NCBI RefSeq assembly: GCF_020882245.1
Contig: NC_083598.1
Coordinates: 55,217,858 to 55,281,857 of the forward strand
Length of the DNA: 64,000 nt
Origin: Rhopalosiphum padi
Taxonomy: Eukaryota > Arthropoda > Insecta > Hemiptera > Aphididae
Direction of reading: 5' to 3'
This document shows positions 36,251-46,760 of the stretch, in pieces. Numbering within the stretch: position 1 is the stretch's first letter; every line of letters begins with the position of its first letter. Under the pieces are notes generated by a model. It saw only the letters and a program-made list of their open reading frames with translations. It had not been told where the DNA came from and did no database searches. Position numbers and translations under genes: made by a program.

Positions 36251-39200
36251 CACGATAATTGATAACGATATTATTATCCGTTAACGCGCCTTTAGTACGC
36301 TACTTACGAGGTATCGGTCGAGTGATATACGTACGTTAAATTACAGATAGGTGAACAAGTGTAAATTATATATATATATAACTAATGAAAACGCGTACAC
36401 ATATAGGCGTTAGGCCTGATAATATATTAATTTCTTTAAAAGTAATACATTGATATTATTAATTCTGATTCATACACATTATTTTTATTTAATTTCACAA
36501 GTTGGTTGACTTTCATGTGATTGATTATAATATTATTATTAGGAAGATAATAATATGGTTCAGTTTTTTTTTTTTTTTTGGTAAATATCATTTTACAAAT
36601 TACGAGACCGAAATATACTAGGAATTATTATCATTTATAGATTATAAAATAATTTAGGTTTCCCCAAAAGCATATTAAATGAATGACCCATGTTCGTGCG
36701 TAAATCGAACAGCTCATTAAAAATGCAGCAAAGTGCTAAAGTTTTTATAATACTCGTAGTTTAAAAAATGTCGAAAAATTATTTTAAACTACTTCTATTG
36801 TAGCTTTTAATACGACGTGTACACAAGTACACGTATTAAAGTCGTGTTAGAACATTTAGTATTCGAGACTGATATTTTAATATTATTTTTCCACATAGCT
36901 GAACTTTTAGTGAAAATGTCAAATTGATTTGATTGTAACCATCATAATTTGTTATATGTTAATCATTATACATTTTTAATACGAAATATGAATGAAGTAG
37001 CACTGGATTAAAAGTATTTATACTAGAATGCATGTAAATTGCAGCTAAGTGAGTTACCCTTATAAGTGTTTATATGCTTTTAAAATGTCCACTCGTGGCA
37101 ATGGCGCCATCATATTCTTGTGACCGACTAAATATTAAATGTTAATTAAAAATATTGAAAAATATCTGGGCCAGTTTGAATATGGTGGCTGTTAGCTGCA
37201 TACCCGCATGTACGACCACTGCTATTTTGCTGCGATGAAAATACCATTGCACAATAATATAGTATATTTCTAAGAAATTACTACTCTCTATGTTTAAGAA
37301 AAACACAATTTTATAATAAAGAAATTGTTTTTTAATGAATGGTTAACACCCAAAACCTCCCTCAGTTACATCTTTGGCCTCAGTAATGAAAATAAATAAC
37401 AATGTAAGTTATTGAATGATATTATCGAAAATATTTTAATTGAACCAAAAGGGTTCGTACGTAAAGGTGTCATAATGAACCTCAAAGTAATGAAATCGTC
37501 ATTATGAGCAGTTGCGATAAACGTAGGTTCAACATTATATTTTATCGAAAATATGATTATAATTGATAGTCGTGACAAACAATAATATATTAACGTTATA
37601 CGTAAACAAACTATTGTAAAACAAAACCATATTTCTATTCCCGTAAACGGGCCCGACAAGATCCAAGTTTCTGTTTATTAGAGTAGTGTTTCGTTTCGAG
37701 TATGTTGTTTGATCGGCGACTAAACGGATACTATAATATTATTTAATATTGTTAATATTTTACTCGATGTCGATGTCGGTACCTTTACGATTCAATAATA
37801 TTTTGGTGTTTTTTTTTTTTTTGTTCGTTAAGTGTCTGCCGAATAACGTTTTAATTGCGTATACCTGTATTATGAAATATAATTAAGTCTATTGGCAACA
37901 ACTGTACCATAAAAATATATATCTAACTATCGTCTGTGTGATAATAATATAGCAATAATAATATATACCAATGCAGCGCAACGCTAGAAATGTAAATCAA
38001 ACTCCTTTTGTTTGCGGGTAATTGGCCAGCGCAAATGTATCTCGGATACGAGTAAACCGAGAAAACGTACGTATTTCACGAGTCCATTGAAAACGGGTGA
38101 TACTGCTGTCGGCTACATTTATTTATAATGTTAATTTAAATTTGTCACATTGCTTTTTTTATCATGCCTAATGATTGTCCTCGTTTTAAACCGTCAATGT
38201 GTAATAGTGGGGTAGCAAGACAAATAATGTACTTACAATAGAAACATTGTATGGGAACTACGACTGCATATTAATATAATAATGATAACAGTATTTATTT
38301 AACAACTTATATTTATTATGGATTAAATTCACTTCTTATTATCGTACTATAATCAATCTGAAGTAATTGTACTATCATTGGTTGTGAATCTCACTCGTAC
38401 AGCCATCGGATTTTTAAGATTTTCATCGTTTGTAATTATTGTTAGATATTATATATTTTGTAATGTTTATTTGTTTAATTGAACACTAATGGCTATTATT
38501 ATTATTGCATATTAATATTTAGCTAGTAAACCACCTATCTATTATACCTTCTGTTGATTATCACGACGATTTTTTCTATTTTAAGAAATGTAGTTTTTGT
38601 AGTGTTTTTCTCACACCTTTAATAAAATAATAACTATGATTTTGAAATTAGAAGCGAATTTATAAAATGTAACTATATAAAATAATAGTAAATAGGTATA
38701 CATACCTTTATAATATATTTTATAATGTATACTATGATTCTGTGTTTTCAAGCACGCTGAACATTGTTGCCATTTCTTTGATTTTTTTTTCGGTTGGATT
38801 GGAAAATAATATGTTTCCTATAAAGAAAAATATTTATTTTAACAATCAATGAGTGAGTTATTATTGTATTCTAAATTATACAATATCGTAATTTGACATA
38901 TTATTAAGTATTTATATGTTATTGTAACATGCGCCGAATATATTACAAAATATCATCCTCAATTCAATAAAAAAAAATAAAAATATGGAAGAATTTCAAA
39001 AGACAAAAAATATGTCAAAGATATTATTATAGCAAATATAATTTGAATAATATTATTAATAATGGTCACCTTTTTACAAGTTTCTTTTGTTTATTCAAAA
39101 TTTCTCGTATATATTACTTGCTTTAACCACAAACGTTATTTAACCCCTTTATAGTTTTCGGCTTTAAAGGAAAACCGCATGACAGATAAATCGGCCACCA

Positions 39201-40139
39201 CATTTTCGGCGCTTATATCGTTCATAAGCTATATAAATTAATTTTATAGGTAGTTACAGTTTTCTGCTCGAATATGTGCAAGTAATACCCAATTATTGAG
39301 TAGAAGATAATATAATATTTTATCCTGATTTAGGTAAACAGTACCTATCATATTATATTGGTACGAGGTTCATAATATAATATTTCATTATCACGAAAGT
39401 ATACTGAAAAAAAATTGAATTTCAAAATTTCATTCTTTTTAATATCAAAATACAATAAACGATTAAACTTCGATTTCTTATCAAGAGCAAACCTTCAGAA
39501 CTTTTAGATTGCCTAACTTTTATTTTAAAATATAATTTGACCTTTAGTAGACGGGTAATGCATTAACTGTAACGCATTGAATGTAAATCAAATGTAAACT
39601 ACAAGCCTTTGTAAATATTTATAAGTTCAATTGCATCGCCCAATAAAATTTTACGCAGTGGACTTTGCTTTTAAATAAAAAATAAAACAAAACAAATATT
39701 ATCAAATAAGTATCCAATAAATTGTTATAGGGTTTTTAAACCAATAATGTATATTTAAAGTCCTCAAAACGAACGATGTAAATAATACTAGTGTTTAATT
39801 TAGTTATTTCACGTGAATTTTCGCACCATATATTTATATATATATATAGCGTCATTCTAAATAGATTTAAGTGTTTGCTTCCACCGGAATCATTACTTAA
39901 TGGCGTGATGTTGTGGCAGGAAGAGGTAGATGCGGTACTAACTGTGACAGGGTAACTGGTTGAGAAACGTATAATAGGGATTTACTTGCTGGTAAACTTA
40001 AGGGGGTTCGCTGGCCTAATTTCCAGCGTAATTTATTCATTTTGGCGATAAGAAATAAAAATTAAATTCCCGCCAATGAACCTGATAATTCAATCTCGAG
40101 ATATGAACATTGTTACATATTGCTGAATAATTACGTAAC
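36251..40139. other. Mostly AT-rich non-coding stretch
   Basis: Contains T16 at 36564-36579, a long hairpin at 36807-36840, and patches of higher complexity at about 37980-38120 and 39880-40030. In the 38 kb patch some 45 plus-strand codons are open (TAG near 37990 to TAA near 38128) after a weak AG at 38031. No motif is recognised, and I do not call it an exon. Confidence 0.55.
36807..36840. repeat. Hairpin with 14-bp stem
   Basis: TTTAATAC(gac)GTGTAC pairs with GTACACGTATTAAA across a 4-base loop; the only defect is a 3-base bulge (gac) in the left arm. Confidence 0.75.
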
Positions 40140-40334
40140 GTCGTCGTAATCGTGTCGACGAGCGACGCCTCCGGCACCACTACAACACAACGAGACCAGT
40201 GGCGGCAAGGAGATGGGTTGTATGACGACAGCGGCGGCGGCGGAATCCTTAATAATTATTATTTATCCGGTTTTCTCGGGCGCAAAGTTTTCCTCGCAAA
40301 CTTTCCACCCTTTCTATTCCCTTAACCATCGTCG

Positions 40335-40360
40335 GCGTCGTCGTCGTCGTCGTCGTCGTT
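40335..40360. repeat. (CGT)n microsatellite
   Basis: About eight CGT triplets with flanking related triplets. Confidence 0.93.
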
Positions 40361-40441
40361 GCCGTCGTCACCGTCGCTGTTGTATTCTTTACCCGCGCCG
40401 TTGTCGTCTTTCTCTCTCTTTCTCTCGCACACGTATTAGGG

Positions 40442-40462
40442 TATATATATATATATATATAT
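40442..40462. repeat. (TA)10 microsatellite
   Basis: Perfect TA tract just after a CTCTC cluster. Confidence 0.95.
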
Positions 40463-40630
40463 GTTTATATGAATATATGTATATATACATACAGTGTACA
40501 CGTAGTCCCATTCTAAAATATAATGTATTCTGCGAATAATAACTTAGGAATTTTGTGTGCCAGAGTACCCTCAACCAACCTCGGACGACTTTAAGTGTTC
40601 GCCATGGCCCACACACTACGCGTAGACAAC

Positions 40631-40654
<24 letters not shown>
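40631..40654. repeat. (AT)12 microsatellite
   Basis: Perfect AT tract followed directly by a CTCTC-rich stretch. Confidence 0.95.
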
Positions 40655-40662
<8 letters not shown>

Positions 40663-40703
40663 TTCTCTCGTTCTCGCTCGCTCTCTTATTCTCTCTCTTT
40701 CAG

Positions 40704-40983
40704 TCTATCTAGTTGGAAACCCGACGAGTTCGCGGTAAAATTAATTAGTTTTAAACTCGGGGGCCCGTGCCCAGAAAGTCTTAAATTATGGATCCCCTCA
40801 CCGCTAGTCCTACCGCCGCCCACAGCATTTTCCCTCGTCGCCGACAACACTGCAGTTGGTCCCTCTCTCACACTGCCGACTCGTCTTAATTTTCGCCAAC
40901 ATCGGGCGCTAAATTTGATTTATTACGTAATAATGTATCAAAAGGCGCTCTCTCGGATGGAGTCCCGTAAATCAACGGTATAA
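40704..40983 (+). CDS. Candidate 3' coding exon after a very strong acceptor, unrecognised
   Basis: The (CT)-rich tract at 40663-40703 ends in ctttCAG, the strongest acceptor-like signal on the plus strand of this window. From 40704 the frame that continues the AG (phase 2) stays open for about 92 codons to a TAA at 40981-40983. The peptide has a hydrophilic start (SSWKPDEFAVKLISFK), a Pro-rich centre (PSPLVLPPPTAFSLVADN) and a basic end with RMESRKSTV. No domain, signal peptide or membrane segment is evident. The minus strand is also open over 40686-40871, as expected for GC-richer DNA. The acceptor may be a by-product of a CT microsatellite. Confidence 0.22.
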
Positions 40984-41110
40984 TACAATTTTATAGAGGA
41001 TGGGAGTGGTAGATGTGAAATGGAAAGAGGATCTCCGCACCCTAAAGGATACCGGAAGAAAACCGAAAAGGACAAAACATTTTTCAAATGCCCAGAGGTT
41101 TGTGTTTGAA

Positions 41111-43440
41111 TTTCCCACAAAATCGCTCTAAAAAATAATTAACGGACATACTAACTTTAATGGTATAGACGTATAGTTTTGTATTTGATTGATTCATGTT
41201 ATAAATTTTTGCATAATATGACAAATTTGCTATTCGTTATAGCATTGTGTTAATTTATTAAAGTTTAGCAAGTTAAAAAATAATAAATTATTTATTATTT
41301 TAACCAAATTTAAATTTTTTACCATTGATGATGAATTTAGAACTTTAAAAAATATTACTTTTATTTATTTATTTAACCATTTCAAATGACAGAATAGTTA
41401 TATTAGTTTTTAAGTAACGATAATAATTACAATATTTAAGAATTCAAATTATTATATTATTGTACTTCGACCGTTTAACTATTATTGTTTTTCGTAAAGC
41501 GATGTTTATAATATATAAAAGCCGTTAAACTTATTAGAATACAGACTTATCGGATACCGTTTATAAAGTCACTCAAGTGTGTTGACTTTTCCTCAGGTGT
41601 TATGCTTTCATTATGGGATAAGGTCATATTATATCTATAAAAACATTTAATACGTGAACAAACTGTTTGTATAAAATATTTTTAATTTTAATTTAATAAT
41701 CAGCTTGTAATATTATTTGGGAAAAAAACTTTGAAAAAAAAGATACTAATGAAATAAAAATTTGTGTAGGTAAAATATTATTTTATTAAAACAGTTTATG
41801 AATCTATTAATATTTTACTAACGAATCATATTTTCTATGTAGATTAATTTTATATTACTTTTGATTTTATTCTTTTTTTCTAATATTGTATTAAGCTTTG
41901 TTATTATTCAAATTGTTTTTAAAATGTTTGTAGTTATATTTTTAGCTACATAATATATAATCTTTATATAATGATATGTTATTACTTATTTATGTAATTT
42001 CAATAGTATTTTAAGAGTTATTAATATAAAACAAAATTTTTATAACTATGCATATTTTTTTTCTTTTATTAAATATTTAAGTAAAAGCAATAGCTATTAA
42101 TCATATGATAATGATAAAACCTATGCCTTAAGTCAATTGAAATTTTATTTCGCGCTATTTCGTACAATAAAAATGTAAATCATACATTTGAACAAGACAA
42201 AATATTTCAATAAATATTTAGGTATACTTATGCAAGTGTTGATGGTTAGTGTCGAACTAATGCCGTGTGTCATTTTAATATATTAAGTAATAAATTGGAC
42301 GTGTAAAAAGTGTTAAATGTGTATAATTTGTATTAGTTAATACAGTGTGTTTATTGTATTATAGGTATTTATATAGTGGGTAACGAATGTTACATAGTTA
42401 ATGGTCAATAGATGCGAATATTATGTAGTTAATACGTATAGTAACATATTAACAGTAACATCTATGAATTAAAATACAAATTTTTTCGATTTATTAAATC
42501 CAATGCTTTACACGTAGCTTCCTAGGTTACTGGATCTTACGTTATTTTATTAGCATTTTTGGAGATTTATATTAATATTTATATTAATATTTTTAATATT
42601 ACCATCAATCATAGACGAACCTAAAAACCTATATGTTGCATATAGTGCTGTTAGTAGCAGTTTACTTGTAAATAAGGAAAGTCGCATAATAATTTAAGAG
42701 CATCAGAAACTCAATTTCAAATAATATTACTTTATAATATACCAATTATATTATAAAACTTATGTCACCATTTGAAATGTTATAAATAATTTTGAATATG
42801 CCTATGTATTTTGTGTTTGATTTAGCAAATAACATAACATAATAATTTGGTCTACATGTTTATGAAGGTGGTCATTAAAAAAAAAACATATTTTTAAGCG
42901 AGATTTAAGGCGAGTAAAAAAAAAAATACCAAGAATTTGATATACCAATCATTCTTAGTTCTATGGCTCCGTGTAATAGTTATTTAAAATTATTTCATTT
43001 TTGTTATGAAACGTATTTAAAAATAAACGAAATATGTAAACGGTAATGTCGAAATCTGCTTTTCGTCGGTACATAACTTTGAAGTAAATCCAAATAAATT
43101 ATTGATAATAATTTATTTCATAATTAAATATCGGAAAAAATGTGATATTTCATTTTGATATTCAAACATTGATGATAAATATGACAAACTATAATCATCA
43201 CAATATTATGTGTATGGGATGATTGTAGATGATTAGATCTTTGTTTATTTTATACGGTATTTGCTGCTGAACGGTAAATACCCAATCGCAATACAACTAC
43301 TACTAGCGACTACTTATATTATGATAATGTAAAGGTACCTCGGCGCGTATACTGGATTTGCTCGCATAAAACGCTATAGATAAGATTATTAATATATTTT
43401 AAATAAGACACACCAAGACTCAATTAAAAGTTTTGTTGTT
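41111..43440. other. AT-rich non-coding stretch
   Basis: AT-rich throughout, with a short tandem of tttatattaatat near 42567-42598. No frame of 60 codons and no recognisable element. Confidence 0.7.
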
Positions 43441-44130
43441 CTTATAATTTAACGTTTCCGAGTTGCACATGTCCACACACACACACACACACACACGCGC
43501 ACACACACACACACATACACGCACGCACGCACACACACAGTATATCCGTGCCATAAGAAGCAGCCATTTTGTTTGTTGTTAGGCTTTGCATAAATTTTAT
43601 CGTGCAAAACTCGAGAAAGAGCTCTTCCTCCCACCGGTGCCCGCAGTGTACGGTGCACGCACCCGGGTCGGTGTATAGAACGTATTCAGGACGCGGCATC
43701 ATACTTTATACATATTCGTATAATGCGAAATATACCGCCACGCCTTGAATTTCAATCTGACGACGGCGACGTTCGTGTTATACGCGAAAGGCACACGGAT
43801 GGAATTTTAATATCAACAACAGACATCGAGACAGTGTAAAACGGGAGAAAGAAACTTTGTAGTATAGGAACCCGTCGAGTGCTCGCCGCCTTTGTGACCC
43901 CCACCCTCCCGCACCCGCAACGCAACGCGACGCCGCCTGCCGCCGTCCTTGTCCACGGTTGCAGTTGTACGAATCGCGTACAGGCGAAGAGGGTCGTGAT
44001 GTAGCTCGGAAAACTCGGATGTATATAATAATATAATATAATATATATTGTACACGTGTGCACTGCGTATATTATGTATTATTTGCACAGACACACACAT
44101 ACTCAGAGGTGTGTAGTATTGCACAATGCG
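43441..44130. other. GC-rich island 8 with CA tract
   Basis: A CA/CG microsatellite followed by CpG-rich DNA to about 44010. Minus-strand frames of 69 to 103 codons (43442-44124) overlap in different registers and have no recognisable domain. Confidence 0.5.
43473..43539. repeat. (CA)n microsatellite with CG interruptions
   Basis: Roughly 33 dinucleotides, mostly CA, with cgcg and gcac interruptions. Confidence 0.95.
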
Positions 44131-44219
44131 GTTTTTATTAATTTAAGACGTGTATTATTTGTTTGTACTTATTCATATATTTGCGATAAACTTTTTTTAT
44201 TGATAACTCTTTATTTTTT

Positions 44220-44465
44220 TTAGCTTTCATCTTGTGGTGCTTCTGAAAAACCCTTCCAACGATTTCTATTGTCTGCTTCTTCCAGCTCCTTATGCTGTAT
44301 CATTTTATAATCTACCTGATTTTAAATCTTTTTTTACAATAAATTTAGCCAACGTTGTCGAATTATCCTTCTGTGATTTATTTGGTCTATTAACTAAAGG
44401 CAGTAGTTATATCACCCAACTTTTCGAAGCTCATCATATGGGGTTGACCCATTCTAGTCTTTTCG
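44220..44465 (-). pseudogene. LINE ORF2 C-terminal remnant (reverse transcriptase 3' end)
   Basis: Read on the minus strand, three blocks follow the order of the C-terminal region of non-LTR retrotransposon ORF2: RLEWV (44460-44446, cf. RLRWxGHV), then after two or three in-frame stops NRPNKSQKDN...KKDLK (about 44391-44320, cf. GRPxxRWxDxVxxDL), and, after a frameshift, LEEADNRNRWKGFSEAPQDES (about 44285-44223, cf. xxAxDRxRWRxxVxxA), ending in a TAA at 44222-44220. An A-rich 3' end continues below 44220 (aaaaaaaataaag on the minus strand). The stops and frameshift mark it as dead. The overlapping 91-codon plus frame (44234-44509) is antisense shadow. The clade is not resolvable. The family assignment rests on pattern memory, not alignment. 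Confidence 0.6.
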
Positions 44466-44480
44466 TGGCAAATATTTTTG

Positions 44481-45850
44481 GATATTTGGTTCATAGAAGA
44501 TTCTCTTGATATCTGTACCCGACATTCATGTTACTTTCGTACTATCCTGTTTCCGTTCTACGTATAATATATGCGTGGATCCATGGACTTATTTCCAAAA
44601 ACATTCCTTTCAAAGGTTGGATACTTTATTTTTTTTTTTAAATATATGTTTAAATAAATAAACAAATTGTTAACAAATTAATATATTAAATAATCCATGT
44701 AGAATCTATGCCCATTTAACTAATTCACTGAGAAAATAGAAAATTCTGTAATATATTTTAAATTGTAAAACAATTAAGCAATTTATATTTATACTATACA
44801 TAGATTAAATTGCAATGGTATGTTTAATTAAGAGTCTTATATCATTTTATAAATTTAATAAAAAACTTTACATGGAAAAATTTCCATAAATCATTAGATT
44901 TTAAATGATTTTTAAATAATGTCATGTGCGTAGAAAAAATATATTTATAGAAACTGACTTTAATATTATATCTGTGTTAAATATACATCACTATATCAGT
45001 GTCAAACGGGAATTACGTCAAACAGTTTAATTCAGATACAAAGTGTCCCTCGGTGGTTAACTAATTTAAACCGAGGGTAATACTAACTCCGTTATCCTTT
45101 CACTTTGAATAAGTTGTCCATTGTCTATTGAATAATAGTGATCAGATCATCATGACAAAAATAAACCGTAAAGTTATTATAATATTTTCTAGGTATGATC
45201 GGTTAGATCAGGTATTCGATAATAGCCCTTTCTTAGCTAGCTTCTGTATATGAAAATATAATAGAAACGTATTATAATACAGGTAAGTTCGAAGATAGTC
45301 TTCGGAGCTGAGTCAACCGCTATAGAACCTATGGTCAAGCATTATACATAAACAATACGTAGGTATCAATATTAAAAATTTACGAGTGTAATAATGTGGC
45401 CAATTATTTCGGTAAATGTCTTTGTTTAACAGAAATATTTTTCATACTCATAAGTCATATTAAAATATCGTATAAATCCAACGTAATAACATAGATAATG
45501 TGTTCTTACACTCGAAATTTAATATTTATAATAGATGAATTCGGTGCAATATTAAAGTCGAGAACTCAAAATTCGTTCTGCTGAATTCAAATTGTCTATG
45601 CTGTACGTTCGTAAGACTGAGATAACACATATGTGAGCGTGTCTATCCTCCTCGTGAGGAAAAACGTTTTCTCGACGAGTATGAGATTCTATGAGATTAT
45701 ATGAGATAACCTAACCTAACCGATGCTAAGGGGTGTGGGTCAATATAGTGGCATTTTATCGTGCACCGTGTACCGACTTCAAATAACTGCACTTCACATA
45801 TTATATCCTTTTCTGCACGTATGTTTATACAATAATATATATATATAGGT
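44481..45850. other. Non-coding stretch
   Basis: AT-rich to about 45000, then more complex. Holds a hairpin with perfect 8-bp arms CCCTCGGT/ACCGAGGG (45047-45077), a second imperfect one (CTCGTGAGGAAAA against TTTTCTCGACGAG, about 45651-45680), and two and a half copies of CCTAA (45708-45721). A donor-like CAG|GTAAGT occurs near 45280. No gene supported. Confidence 0.5.
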
Positions 45851-46572
45851 TTATTTGTGTGTGTGTGTATGTTTATGTGTGTGCGCGCTCGCATATTTAT
45901 ATAAACCGTGTACGGCGAGTAGTTTTAGTGGTTTTCTCTCCAAATCTCTACTTCTCTCTTTCCACCACCGAAGTATTCTTAATGCCCGGTAAACGCGATA
46001 AAGTTTTAACGGCCCTTTTGGTTTTACGATACACGTCGAGCTCAGTGGCAACGCAGGAGCAGATAATGAGGTGTGCGGTGTGGGGTGGATGCCTTCTTGC
46101 CGCCGTCGGAAGATTTTGTTATTGCCACCGCTTGTACCGGCCGTCCGTGTGTCTCGGTGTGCGGTGGTGGTGCGTGTTTAAATACCATTAAAATCCGCCA
46201 CTGGGCCCGCCTTATCTCGACGCCTTAACAGCAAACAAAGTTTTGCAAAACGAGAGACGAGACCGTTCGTCGTCGTCGTTCCGCGAGTATGGATTGGACG
46301 TGGGTATGGAGGTGGCGGCTGGTAGCAAATGCCGGCGGATCGTCGTCCGTGGTGTAGGGTGGAGAGAAACGGGACGGGGTGAGCGCAAGTAGGTACTCGG
46401 AAAGAGGAAAAGCCCTACGAAAAAGTAGCTAAACCCCCCCGCCCGTCACACCGTCATTACGTTGCTTTTATATATTATACGCCCGGACTTTTCGACCCGT
46501 TCGCCAATTCCATCTCCGACTGTTCATATTAAAATATACGCACGGCTCGCTTATAATATATAATTATGTATT

Positions 46573-46597
<25 letters not shown>
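46573..46597. repeat. (TA)12 microsatellite
   Basis: Perfect TA tract followed by (CA) repeats to about 46622. Confidence 0.95.
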
Positions 46598-46604
<7 letters not shown>

Positions 46605-46698
46605 CACACACACATACACACATAATTATAATACTTCAAGGCGAGATGAGACGACCTAAGTGCTATGTGCACGCTCATCGCCCCTTATTGTGATACGT

Positions 46699-46745
46699 GA
46701 CGTATTGTATATAATACACCCAGTTGCGTTCACTTGTTTCTGTCA
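46699..46745 (+). promoter_or_regulatory. Candidate core promoter (CRE, TATA, initiator spacing)
   Basis: TGACGTA (about 46699), then TATATAATA (46709-46717), then gTTCACTtg with its A about 30 bases after the TATA box. The spacing fits an arthropod TATA-initiator promoter at the edge of island 9. No downstream coding frame supports it; the next plus frame (47002-47190) is AT-driven. Confidence 0.15.
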
Positions 46746-46760
46746 GAGACTGTAGTACCA

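Larger units (their letters stand above)
40140..41110. other. GC-rich island 7 with CGT, TA and CT tracts
   Basis: Comprises CGT triplets (40335-40360), CTCTC clusters (40409-40428 and 40663-40703), two TA tracts (40442-40462, 40631-40654) and a non-repetitive CpG block (40704-41100). Frames are open on both strands, partly through the repeats. Confidence 0.5.
45851..46760. other. GC-rich island 9
   Basis: Opens with GT/GC repeats (about 45857-45892), then CpG-rich DNA to 46520, then a TA tract and CA repeats. A 110-codon plus frame (45859-46191) starts in the GT repeat and shows no domain. A CRE-like TGACGTA word sits at about 46699-46705. Confidence 0.5.

Noticed and set aside
40213..40539. 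Poly-Arg/His-containing 108-codon frame
   Set aside because: Produced by the CGT triplet repeat and TA tract rather than by a coding sequence.
44234..44509. 91-codon plus-strand frame as a gene
   Set aside because: The minus strand of the same DNA reads as a LINE ORF2 C-terminus with ordered conserved blocks and a stop followed by an A-rich tail.
45708..45721. Telomere-like CCTAACCTAACC
   Set aside because: Only about two and a half copies of the insect CCTAA unit; too short to be an interstitial telomere.
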